Position numbers and translations under genes: made by a program
Assembly: GCA_001512485.1 (NCBI GenBank)
Contig: LFRV01000117.1
Span: 5,514-41,544, forward strand
DNA: 36,031 nt
Direction: 5' to 3'
Source of the DNA: Clostridiales bacterium DTU069
GTDB lineage: Bacteria > Bacillota > Clostridia > DSM-8532
The notes under the pieces: model-generated
Database searches by the model: none
The model's input: the letters and a program-made list of their open reading frames with translations, nothing else
Told to the model about the DNA's origin: nothing
Shown here: one piece after another, positions 7,295-14,653 of the stretch
How positions within the stretch are numbered: the first letter of the stretch is position 1
How the letters are laid out: the number at the start of each line of letters is the position of its first letter

Positions 7295-8184
7295 ATTTTG
7301 AGCAGGAACTGAACCATCTCTCGGTTTTAGTCGATCAATATTTGACAAAGTATTTTGATCAATATGATGATCCTTTTGAGAACGACATTTTGGAATCTAT
7401 GCGCTACAGCCTTTTTGCAGGGGGCAAGAGAATAAGGCCTGTATTATCGCTGGCCGTAGCGAAATTGTTATCGGGACGTTTGGACGATATTATGCCGTTT
7501 GCCGCCGCAATTGAGATGATCCATACTTATTCCCTTATACATGATGATCTGCCGTCAATGGATAATGATGATTACAGACGGGGAAAGCTTACAAACCATA
7601 AAGTGTTTGGAGAGGCAATGGCGGTACTGTCCGGAGACTGCCTGTTGAATGAAGCCTATGAATTGTTGATGAAAACCGCTTTAAATGCTGGAAATAAAAT
7701 GGAACATGCGCTTAATACAGCCTGTTTTATAGCGCGCACAGCCGGAAAAAGCGGGATGATCTCCGGGCAGGTTATTGATATCGAATCGGAAGGGAAAGCA
7801 GTGTCCTCTGAAACCCTTAAGCAAATGTACAGGAGAAAAACCGGAGCATTACTGAAAGCAAGCGTTATGGCTCCTGCGCTTTATTTGGATGTCTCAGCTT
7901 CAATAATGGATGCGCTGAACGAATATGCGGATGGTATTGGCCTTGCTTTTCAGATCAAGGATGACATACTTGATGTCGAAAGCAGCACGGAAAAATTGGG
8001 GAAACCTGCAGGGAGCGATGAAAAAAACAAAAAGACTACGTATGTAACGCTTTTCGGTCTTGAAAACGCAAAAAAAATGTTAAATGATGTTATATACAAA
8101 GCCGTTGACGCAGTAATTCCATTTGGAGAAAAGGCCTGGTTTTTAAAAGAAATTGCATTTTATATTGAAAAAAGAGCCTATTGA
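7291..8184 (+). CDS. ispA: Farnesyl/geranyl diphosphate synthase
   Basis: A 297-residue trans-prenyltransferase that condenses isopentenyl diphosphate with allylic diphosphates, most likely to farnesyl diphosphate, for quinone, undecaprenyl and related lipids. It has FAGGKRIRP for diphosphate binding, the first aspartate-rich motif DDLPSMDND (about 84-92), and the second motif KDDILD (about 224-229). The ATG at 7291 follows GGAGG and overlaps the xseB stop. An upstream in-frame ATG at 7270 lacks a site. The exact chain length cannot be fixed from sequence. The ispA-dxs arrangement gives an isoprenoid pair within the cluster, as in other OLE-carrying genomes. Confidence 0.93.
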   Translation: MNFEQELNHLSVLVDQYLTKYFDQYDDPFENDILESMRYSLFAGGKRIRPVLSLAVAKLLSGRLDDIMPFAAAIEMIHTYSLIHDDLPSMDNDDYRRGKLTNHKVFGEAMAVLSGDCLLNEAYELLMKTALNAGNKMEHALNTACFIARTAGKSGMISGQVIDIESEGKAVSSETLKQMYRRKTGALLKASVMAPALYLDVSASIMDALNEYADGIGLAFQIKDDILDVESSTEKLGKPAGSDEKNKKTTYVTLFGLENAKKMLNDVIYKAVDAVIPFGEKAWFLKEIAFYIEKRAY

Positions 8185-8280
8185 AAAACCAGCATATATA
8201 ATGTAGTTAACCGCGTGGTTCCTGTGGTTCGATTTGAAGACAGTGACAATCAAATATATGTATTATAAAAGAGGTGGAGA

Positions 8281-8721
8281 ATGATTCAGGCAGTAATTGA
8301 TATAATAAACAACAAAGCGTTTACAGTGCCTGTGTTATCATGGTTTATAGCCCAGAGTATAAAATTTGTTCATTACCTGATTGTAAATAAACGCGTTGAT
8401 TTTAAAAAATTTATTGATTTCGGCGGAATGCCGAGCTCTCATACCGCGTTTACCGTATCTCTTACAACAATTTTGGGGATACATAACGGGTTTTCATCCG
8501 ATATATTTGCGCTTTCGGCTATTTTCTCGCTTGTGGTTATGGCAGATGCCGCGGGCTTAAGGCGCGCGGCGGGGAAACAGGCCGAAGTATTGAACAAACT
8601 TGTAAACTCAAGCGAGCATGTTCGGCTGGATAAAGAACTGAGGGTATTATTAGGCCATACGCCGGTTGAGGTGTTGGCGGGAGCAGCTTTAGGCATTATA
8701 ACCGGGATTGTGTTAAATTAA
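8281..8721 (+). CDS. Divergent PAP2 family membrane protein (YuiD-like)
   Basis: A 146-residue integral membrane protein of the divergent PAP2 family, related to phosphatidic acid phosphatases and to plant and bacterial YuiD proteins. The motif GGMPSSHTAFTVSLTT (about 50-65) is the equivalent of the PAP2 SxxxH element. DAAGLRRAAGKQAEVLN follows near 96-112, and a GHTPVEVLAGAALG segment forms the third motif. A GAGGTGGAG site lies next to the ATG at 8281. It probably acts on a lipid or prenyl phosphate, which would fit its place beside ispA and dxs, but this is inference. The OLE RNA gene begins about 95 nt after its stop. Confidence 0.88.
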   Translation: MIQAVIDIINNKAFTVPVLSWFIAQSIKFVHYLIVNKRVDFKKFIDFGGMPSSHTAFTVSLTTILGIHNGFSSDIFALSAIFSLVVMADAAGLRRAAGKQAEVLNKLVNSSEHVRLDKELRVLLGHTPVEVLAGAALGIITGIVLN

Positions 8722-8776
8722 TGGCGGTATTTCCGCAAAAGGAACTTTAGGAGTTCTATTTGGCGCAAACCGGAGC

Positions 8777-8805
8777 TTTAATACGATTAAGTTATATGCT
8801 ATAAT
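8777..8805 (+). promoter_or_regulatory. Predicted promoter of the OLE RNA
   Basis: TTTAAT (8777-8782), a 17-nt spacer and a perfect TATAAT (8800-8805). Transcription would start near 8811-8813, which is 4-6 nt before the closing helix of the OLE RNA. This agreement between two independent signals raises confidence. Confidence 0.65.
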
Positions 8806-8816
8806 ATAGTCCAAAA

Positions 8817-9430
8817 CATATCGGATGGCGCAGTATTCTAGTTAGTACTGTTTGTTTCGAAGGCGGGCCTAAAAATCCGCTAAAGGGCATATCGATGAAG
8901 TTCCTGGTGCCGGCTTGTTACGCCCAGTGATGGGTTGGTGCTGGGAGTTAAGGTTTTGGGGCAGCCTGCAAAGGCATGCAGGATATGACCCCATTACCGC
9001 GGAGACCCGTAAATGTGGAAGACAGGTTGCTCCTTTTCGGTATATACCTTGACTACATTACGGGCAGAACCTGTCATGCGGTACCTCGTTTAGGTGCTGT
9101 GTGCAGTGTAGCCTGCCTTGAGCGGGGCCGGAGGGATAATGGATCAGATGTTGGTGTGCAGGCCAACACACCGACATTATTGCCATTTGAAATCGGCTTT
9201 GCAAAAGAGGCTAGAAACAAATAAGACTTTCGGGGAAAACCCCTAGACTGTACATCAGGTATACAAGGGATTGCAGTGTGGTCTCAGTGGTGATCAGGCT
9301 TCGATATGGGCAACCTATCGGCAAGTGGTTTAAATGGAAACGACCGCTTTGGTGACGAAGCGGTACCATTTGGGGAAATCCTGCCTGACCTAAGCCGCAA
9401 AATTTACTTTGTATACCGCCATCCAATATG
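8817..9430 (+). ncRNA. ole: OLE RNA (ornate, large, extremophilic)
   Basis: A gene-free, GC-richer, highly structured stretch of about 614 nt directly upstream of oapA and between ispA and dxs, the published genomic position of OLE RNA. The two ends pair: 8817-8821 with 9426-9430, one mismatch, then 8823-8830 with 9417-9424. That is 13 pairs closing the whole molecule. Internal helices I can draw include 8831-8835/8846-8850, 8958-8961/8989-8992 with 8965-8969/8978-8982 inside, 9006-9016/9055-9064, 9153-9158/9167-9172, GGGG/CCCC at 9232-9243, 9302-9306/9316-9320, and a 3' domain closed by 9294-9299/9383-9388 containing 9332-9337/9366-9371 and 9343-9349/9358-9364. OLE RNA localises to the membrane with OapA and is linked in Bacillus halodurans to alcohol and cold tolerance and Mg2+ response. 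No terminator follows, so the RNA is probably cleaved from, or continuous with, the oapA message. Confidence 0.9.
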
Positions 9431-9491
9431 ATGGTTATCCGGGCAATATTGTTTTTGCAAGCCAGCCATACGGTTTGATAACGGAAAAGAA

Positions 9492-10148
9492 ATGGAGAAA
9501 ATGGACAGTCACCATAAAATTACACATTCAAGCTTTTTGCCTAAGAAGTTCAAAGTTCCCAGGAAAAGACGCCTGCCCGTCAAGAGATCGAGCAGCGGTT
9601 CCAGAAGGGAACAAAGCATATGGGCTATTTCTGTTACTGTTATTTCCTTTATACTTTCACTATGTATCCTGTTCTTATCATCCGCCATATTTGAAACTTT
9701 AACACCGTTTTTTTCGTTTGTTATAGTGCTGTTTATTGTACTTATAGGTGTGCTGTTCGATATAGTCGGAGTGGCGGTTACTGCCGCCGATGAAAAACCG
9801 TTTCACGCAATGGCGTCAAAAAAATACAAAGGAGCATCACAGGCCATTAAGCTTATACGCAAAGCCGATAAAGTGGCCAGTATTTGCAATGATGTTATTG
9901 GTGATATTTGCGGGGTTGTAAGCGGTACCGCCGGTGCGGCGATTATATTCAGGTTTTTTTCAGGACATGCGAAATATGGATTAATTGAAGCGGTCGTCGG
10001 CGGTTTGATCGCGGCAATAACAGTTGGAGGAAAAGCGTTTGCAAAAAAGTTCGGTATAAAGGACAGCCATGTAATTTTATATAAAGTCGGTACTTTAATG
10101 GCAATTTTCATTCCTTCAAATAACAGTAAAAAACAGGAAAAAGGTTGA
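9492..10148 (+). CDS. oapA: OLE RNA-associated membrane protein OapA
   Basis: A 218-residue membrane protein following the OLE RNA, as in known OLE loci. Residues 18-39 form a strongly basic tail (PKKFKVPRKRR and onward) suited to RNA contact. Hydrophobic segments lie at about 43-65 and 74-99, with two more weakly defined ones at about 138-155 and 165-190. The segment GVAVTAADEKPFHAMASKK (about 93-111) and the DxxxD motif at 134-138 (DVIGD) are the features I associate with this family; mutation of the DxxxD motif is reported to impair OLE function in B. halodurans. The ATG at 9492 has only a weak GGAAAAG site close by, and ATG 9501 is an alternative. A terminator follows, so ole-oapA can be its own unit. 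Confidence 0.88.
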   Translation: MEKMDSHHKITHSSFLPKKFKVPRKRRLPVKRSSSGSRREQSIWAISVTVISFILSLCILFLSSAIFETLTPFFSFVIVLFIVLIGVLFDIVGVAVTAADEKPFHAMASKKYKGASQAIKLIRKADKVASICNDVIGDICGVVSGTAGAAIIFRFFSGHAKYGLIEAVVGGLIAAITVGGKAFAKKFGIKDSHVILYKVGTLMAIFIPSNNSKKQEKG

Positions 10149-10223
10149 ATAATAAATCTTGTTTTAGTAAAATAGGAACAGTTGAGTAAAATCTCAAAAT
10201 ACCTTTTTGTTTTGAAAAATTAG

Positions 10224-10257
10224 CGGACATGGAACAGACACACCCGTCCGTTTTTTG
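10224..10257 (+). terminator. Terminator after oapA
   Basis: CGGAC (10224-10228) pairs with GTCCG (10246-10250), followed by six T residues and further T-rich sequence. The stem is short and the loop long (17 nt), so it may be leaky, which would allow some readthrough into dxs. Confidence 0.6.
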
Positions 10258-10296
10258 TTCTAAATTCATTGATTTTGGAAAGAAGGACGAGTAAAA

Positions 10297-12225
10297 TTGA
10301 AAAAGACGAATTGTTTGTGTGCAGACGGTGTTTTAAAGCGGGTCTCCGAGCCTTCGGATCTTAAAATGCTCGAACCGTGCTGCCTGAGGAAATTGGCGGA
10401 AGAAATCAGAACCTTTCTTATTGATAAAATATCGTACACAGGTGGTCATATAGCTTCCAACCTTGGTGTTGTTGAATTAACGATTGCATTACACACTGTT
10501 TTTGATTCCCCGTATGATAAAATAATTTGGGACGTAGGACACCAAACATATGTCCATAAAATTTTAACCGGCAGGAAGGACGATATTGTTAACATCAGGC
10601 AGTTCGGAGGAATATCGGGCTTCCCGAAAACAACCGAGAGCGTACATGACTGCTTTAACACAGGTCACAGTTCCACATCTGTTTCTGCTGCGCTGGGAAT
10701 GGCAAGAGCACGGGACCTGCTTGGAGAAAACTACAATGTAATTGCGGTTGTAGGCGACGGCGCCCTTACCGGAGGTATGGCTTACGAAGCATTGAATGAC
10801 GCGGGCAACAGTAAGACGAATTTGATTGTTATTCTTAACGATAACCAGATGTCGATATCGAAAAATGTTGGGGGAATGTCCCGTTATTTAAGCCGTATAC
10901 GAACCGAACCCATTTATTATAAAGTGAGGGACGACTTCCAGACATTGGTCGAGAAAATACCGGCAATCGGGAAATCCGCGCAAAAGATGCTGCATAGGGT
11001 GAAAGGTTCATTAAAAAGCCTTCTTCTTCCCGGCATACTTTTTGAAGAATTGGGTTTTCGTTATTACGGGCCTTTGAACGGTCACAATATTACCGAGATG
11101 CAGGAAATCCTGAAAAAGGTGAAAAACATGAAAGGCCCTGTTTTGGTACATGTCTGTACGGTTAAAGGCAAGGGATACACCCCTGCGGAGGAAAAGCCGC
11201 AGCAGTATCACGGTATTTCGCCTTTTGACGTTAAAACGGGGCAGGTCAAAGAACTGACAAATGAAAGCTTTTCAAACGTATTTGGAGCAAAACTGGCTGA
11301 GCTTGCAGGAAAGCATGAGGATATTGTCGCTATAACAGCGGCAATGCCCGAAGGTACAGGTTTGGATCTGTTTCAGAAACGGTTCCCGAAGAGGTTTTTT
11401 GATGTCGGGATTGCCGAACAGCATGCTGTTACAATGGCGGGCGGGCTTTCAACACGGGGGTTAAAGCCTGTGGTTGCCATATATTCTTCATTTTTTCAAA
11501 GAGCATATGATCAGGTCATCCATGATGTTTCGTTGATGAATCTGAGCGTTATTTTCTGCATTGACAGGGCAGGTATAGTCGGTGAAGACGGGGAAACTCA
11601 CCAGGGCATTTATGACATAGCTTTGTTTTCCACTCTTCCAAACATTACATTTATGACTCCGGCCGACTATGACGAATTGGAGAAAATGCTTGTTTATGCG
11701 GTGGAAGAAGGGGAAGGCACCATCGCAATAAGGTATCCGCGAGGACAGGGAGGCAGAAATGTTGTCCCCGACAAGCCTATGAAACTCGGAGAAGCTGTCC
11801 GGCTGTCCGAAGGGAAGGACGTAACGCTCGCGGTTACGGGGCATATGGTTCCGATTGCGCTCGAAGCTTCGCAGAAACTCGCTGAACTAGGCATTATGTG
11901 CGATATACTATATTATAGGTTTATAAAGCCGTTTGACACGGATCTTCTTGCCGAATCTGCAAAAAAGACAGGATTTGTTATGACTGTCGAAGATCATGTT
12001 GTGAGCGGCGGTTTCGGTAGTATTGCATTAAGGCTCCTTAATGATCGCGGTATCATTGTTCCGTTTGAAATAGCGGCGTTTCCCGATAAAGCTATTGAGC
12101 ACGGTGATCGAATACGGTTATACGAAAAATACGGTCTTGATGCCGATGGCCTTGTAAAAAGGGTGTTAAGCAAAACAGGCGGTAAATTCACGCGGCTGTT
12201 AAAAATAAGGAACAAAATATTTTAA
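10297..12225 (+). CDS. dxs: 1-deoxy-D-xylulose-5-phosphate synthase
   Basis: A 642-residue thiamine-diphosphate enzyme that condenses pyruvate and glyceraldehyde 3-phosphate, the first step of the MEP isoprenoid pathway. Visible motifs are VGHQTYVHKILTGR, GHSSTSVSAALGMA, the ThDP motif VVGDGALTGG ending near an NDNQMSIS segment, and DVGIAEQHAVTMAGGL in the pyrimidine-binding domain. The C-terminal transketolase domain follows. The start is probably TTG 10297 behind AAGGACGAG. Family members usually start about 10 residues later, but there is no start codon there. With ispA upstream this gives two isoprenoid genes flanking the OLE/oapA unit. Confidence 0.95.
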   Translation: MKKTNCLCADGVLKRVSEPSDLKMLEPCCLRKLAEEIRTFLIDKISYTGGHIASNLGVVELTIALHTVFDSPYDKIIWDVGHQTYVHKILTGRKDDIVNIRQFGGISGFPKTTESVHDCFNTGHSSTSVSAALGMARARDLLGENYNVIAVVGDGALTGGMAYEALNDAGNSKTNLIVILNDNQMSISKNVGGMSRYLSRIRTEPIYYKVRDDFQTLVEKIPAIGKSAQKMLHRVKGSLKSLLLPGILFEELGFRYYGPLNGHNITEMQEILKKVKNMKGPVLVHVCTVKGKGYTPAEEKPQQYHGISPFDVKTGQVKELTNESFSNVFGAKLAELAGKHEDIVAITAAMPEGTGLDLFQKRFPKRFFDVGIAEQHAVTMAGGLSTRGLKPVVAIYSSFFQRAYDQVIHDVSLMNLSVIFCIDRAGIVGEDGETHQGIYDIALFSTLPNITFMTPADYDELEKMLVYAVEEGEGTIAIRYPRGQGGRNVVPDKPMKLGEAVRLSEGKDVTLAVTGHMVPIALEASQKLAELGIMCDILYYRFIKPFDTDLLAESAKKTGFVMTVEDHVVSGGFGSIALRLLNDRGIIVPFEIAAFPDKAIEHGDRIRLYEKYGLDADGLVKRVLSKTGGKFTRLLKIRNKIF

Positions 12226-12412
12226 TGCTCAAGATCTGCTTTACGGCTTCAAAATTAAGCAACAATATATAAATAGTACTTATACAAAAAAATGCGTCGC
12301 AGGTCAAATCAAGTTGTTTGCTTTTTAACGACTAATCGACGCTGTAAGAGTAATTAGGCGAAGATTATCGCACTTTTATACTGTAAAACACATATAGGAA
12401 AGGGTGGGTTGT

Positions 12413-12657
12413 ATGATTACAAAACAAGATTTACCGGATATATTAGCAAAGACATTGAAGGAACTTAAAGGGAAAGGCACAATAATAGAAGTTTGCAAGT
12501 ATATTTGGGAAAACTACGAGGAAGAACTAAGAAACTCTGGCGATTTGTTTTATACATGGCAATAGACATTAGATGGGCAGCTACAATGCTAAGGAAAGCA
12601 AGGAAAATGAAAGCTGCTGAGATAAGTTCTTCAGGTTTATGGGAATTGGTAGAATAA
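12413..12657 (+). pseudogene. Frameshifted winged-helix-like (Mrr_N-like) small protein
   Basis: The frame from ATG 12413 (behind AAAGGGTGGG) reads 50 residues and stops at TAG 12563-12565 just after YTWQ. The next frame continues with DIRWAATMLRKARKMKAAEIS and SSGLWELVE to TAA 12655-12657. Inserting one base after 12563-12564 restores a single reading frame of about 81 residues, ending DIRWAA..LWELVE. That pattern resembles the winged-helix N-terminal domain of Mrr-type proteins and related stand-alone proteins. The simplest reading is a one-base deletion in a real gene. A sequencing error cannot be excluded. Confidence 0.7.
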
Positions 12658-12757
12658 AAATGGTAGCAAAAATGTATTGCTAGTGTCAGAAATCCAATGT
12701 CTGATGCTCTTTTTTCAAATATGTGAGCTGAGAAAAACATATTGGAGTGCTGTTAAA

Positions 12758-13333
12758 ATGTTAGATAAGTCAATTCCTTACTATGACATTCTGATGGTAA
12801 GAAAAAAAGGAATGTCAGTAAAAGATTATAAACTACCGGAAGGTTTTAAGTTTGTTTTATTTAAAAGTGGTGATGAAAAAGAATGGGCAGAAATCGAAAC
12901 TTCCGTAGGTGAATTTGATAGCGAATCTGATGCTTTAGTGTATTTCCAAAGAAACTTTTTACCATATTTGGATGAGCTTGAACGCAGGTGTATTTTTATA
13001 GAAAATGATAAAGGTGAGAAGGTAGCGACATTTACTATATGGTGGCGTTATACCGGAAATAGAAGAGATCCATGGATATACTGGGTAGCAGTAAAACCTG
13101 AGTATCAGGGACTGGGATTGGGAAAAGCCATTGTATTTGAAGGAATGAAGAGACTTATTGAAATAGAAGGAGACAGAGATGTTTATTTACATACCCAAAC
13201 ATGGAGCTATAAGGCAATTAATATATACAGGAACGCAGGTTTTGAGATAACGAAAGAAAAGGGGCTCGGTGGATACGAAAATAATGATTATGAAAAAGCA
13301 CAGGCGCTGATTGCCCAATACTTAAGGAAGTAG
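12758..13333 (+). CDS. GNAT family N-acetyltransferase
   Basis: A 191-residue acetyl-CoA-dependent acyltransferase. The GNAT motif A is clear: WIYWVAVKPEYQGLGLGKAIV (about 109-129), followed by the helix EGMKRLIEIEG and the motif B region WSYKAINIYRNAGFEI. The substrate cannot be told. The ATG at 12758 follows GGAGTG at good spacing; the frame is open about 80 nt upstream but without a site. It lies in an accessory block between dxs and tlyA in which at least two other genes are broken. It appears intact itself. Confidence 0.88.
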   Translation: MLDKSIPYYDILMVRKKGMSVKDYKLPEGFKFVLFKSGDEKEWAEIETSVGEFDSESDALVYFQRNFLPYLDELERRCIFIENDKGEKVATFTIWWRYTGNRRDPWIYWVAVKPEYQGLGLGKAIVFEGMKRLIEIEGDRDVYLHTQTWSYKAINIYRNAGFEITKEKGLGGYENNDYEKAQALIAQYLRK

Positions 13334-13360
13334 ATTGTTTTATTAGTTCTGGAGGGGAAA

Positions 13361-13870
13361 ATGATTTTATCCGATAAAACCATAATTAAAATGCTCAATG
13401 ATGGAACTTTGAAAATTTCACCGCTGGACAAAAACCAAATACAACCCGCCAGCGTGGATTTCAGGCTTGGAGATACCTTTAGTATGGTGGAAGATTCCCA
13501 TGCAGGCATTATTGCATTGGATAAAGAAATAAAATATAAGACAATAAAAGCGGATAAATATGTTTTGCTTCCGGGGCAATTTGTACTTGCAACTACAATG
13601 GAGTATTTTGAATTACCGGATGATTTAACCGCATTTGTTGAAGGCAGAAGTTCTTTAGGGAGAATGGGGCTTTTTATTCAAAATGCCGGATGGGTGGACC
13701 CGGGATTCAAAGGTGAAATTACTCTGGAATTGTACAATGCCAACCGCTGCGCAATAGAATTAAAAGCCGGCCGGAGAATAGGCCAGCTTGTTTTCGCTAA
13801 AATGGACAGTGCCGCGTTAAACCCTTATAGCGGCAATACTAATTCCCGTCATGTTATATTATGTATTTAG
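13361..13870 (+). CDS. dcd: dCTP deaminase, altered C-terminus
   Basis: A 169-residue protein that is clearly dCTP deaminase (dCTP to dUTP) for most of its length. It has IQPASVDFRLGD near residues 26-37, the active-site region FVEGRSSLGRMGLFIQNAGWVDPGFKGEITLEL (about 88-120), and GRRIGQLVFAKMDSAALNPYSG (about 139-160). Family members then continue with a KYQGQ-type segment and a short end of the form GSRIY. Here that segment is missing and the protein ends NSRHVILCI. This part normally closes over the nucleotide site, so activity is doubtful. The ATG follows GGAGGGG. It is either a divergent functional enzyme or another decaying gene in this block. Confidence 0.85.
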   Translation: MILSDKTIIKMLNDGTLKISPLDKNQIQPASVDFRLGDTFSMVEDSHAGIIALDKEIKYKTIKADKYVLLPGQFVLATTMEYFELPDDLTAFVEGRSSLGRMGLFIQNAGWVDPGFKGEITLELYNANRCAIELKAGRRIGQLVFAKMDSAALNPYSGNTNSRHVILCI

Positions 13871-14129
13871 ATATGTAACTATCAAAATTAAACTGAATGT
13901 TTTTTTAGTCCTTCCGGTAGTTTCAGTGATTTTTTGGTTTTTAGCATTTTTAACTTTTTTTAAACTTGCGGAACCTGGAATTACATTTGACAGCGTATTA
14001 TTAATTTTAGCAAGAACAGGAAGGACTACATTTATAGTTATCCCATTAATTATAATTTCAATAGTAATTGCTTTAATTGGTTTTCAAAGTGCAAGAAATT
14101 ACAGGGGTAAACAAAAAGATGGGAATTAA
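13851..14129 (+). CDS. Possible small two-helix membrane protein
   Basis: The reading frame gives 92 residues with two clear hydrophobic segments (about 14-40 and 58-80) and a polar, basic C-terminus. There is no recognisable family. No ribosome binding site is visible before ATG 13851, and the start overlaps the unusual 3' end of dcd. It may be translated by coupling, have a later start, or be a remnant. Expression is uncertain. Confidence 0.4.
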   Translation: MLYYVFRYVTIKIKLNVFLVLPVVSVIFWFLAFLTFFKLAEPGITFDSVLLILARTGRTTFIVIPLIIISIVIALIGFQSARNYRGKQKDGN

Positions 14130-14220
14130 ATATTAACTGGCGGGTTTCTCAGTTAAGTATTAAAATTTATATATTAGCGAAGAATTTAAAAGGAACTCAT
14201 GTTTTAATGGAGGCATACAT

Positions 14221-14569
14221 ATGGAGCCTAAGCGGCTTAGCTGGGCCAAAAAGCTGCAATCAATAGCACAGGCAGGATTAACATATTCAAAAGATAAATA
14301 TGATATTGAAAGATTTCAGCAGATCAGGGACATATCGGCAGAGACACTGAACGAATATACCGGGATTGGAAATGAGAAAATAAAGAACCTGTTTTGCAAT
14401 GAAACCGGATACCAGACGCCTAAAGTAGATAAAAGGGGTGCTGTCTTTAAGGATGATAAGATCATTAGCGGATTTACCTCCATTGTCTGTGGAAAGAATT
14501 ACAAAAGAACAAATCGCGATGTGCTTTGAAGCGAAGGATAACGATAATTTTTTGACAGTATTTGATTAA
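14221..14569 (+). pseudogene. Nudix hydrolase with the Nudix box deleted
   Basis: From ATG 14221 (site GGAGG) the frame encodes the N-terminal domain typical of ADP-ribose-type Nudix hydrolases: LSWAKKLQSIAQAGLTYS, then CNETGYQTPKVDKRGAVF and KDDKI. At about 14460-14470 the sequence jumps to the C-terminal end of the same family, now in another frame: DLPPLSVERITKEQIAMCFE and onward to TAA 14567-14569. The catalytic Nudix box (GX5EX7REUXEEXGU) and the whole central fold are gone. The 102-residue open frame that reads through the junction is therefore a remnant and not a real protein. Confidence 0.85.
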
Positions 14570-14581
14570 ATATAGTTTAAT
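14552..14581 (+). promoter_or_regulatory. Possible promoter for tlyA
   Basis: A perfect TTGACA (14552-14557), an 18-nt spacer and TTTAAT (14576-14581). It sits in the 3' end of the Nudix remnant and could supply a new promoter to the genes separated from dxs by the insertion. Confidence 0.35.
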
Positions 14582-14653
14582 TATTATGGAATATATAAAT
14601 GTTGTGCCGGAAGGCATTTTATATGGTGAATGTATTTATCGGGAGTGCGGATC

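Noticed and set aside
8976-9224. An 82-residue open frame inside the OLE RNA
   Set aside because: It has no ribosome binding site and no family resemblance, and it overlaps several strong helices of the RNA, including the crossing pair. It is best explained as a chance frame.
9409-9702. A 97-residue frame overlapping the start of oapA
   Set aside because: It runs in a different frame over the OLE 3' helix and the oapA N-terminus. The oapA frame has the membrane segments and conserved motifs.
12465-12740. A 91-residue minus-strand frame across the frameshifted gene
   Set aside because: It has no family resemblance. The plus strand shows a good ribosome binding site and two halves of one conserved protein.
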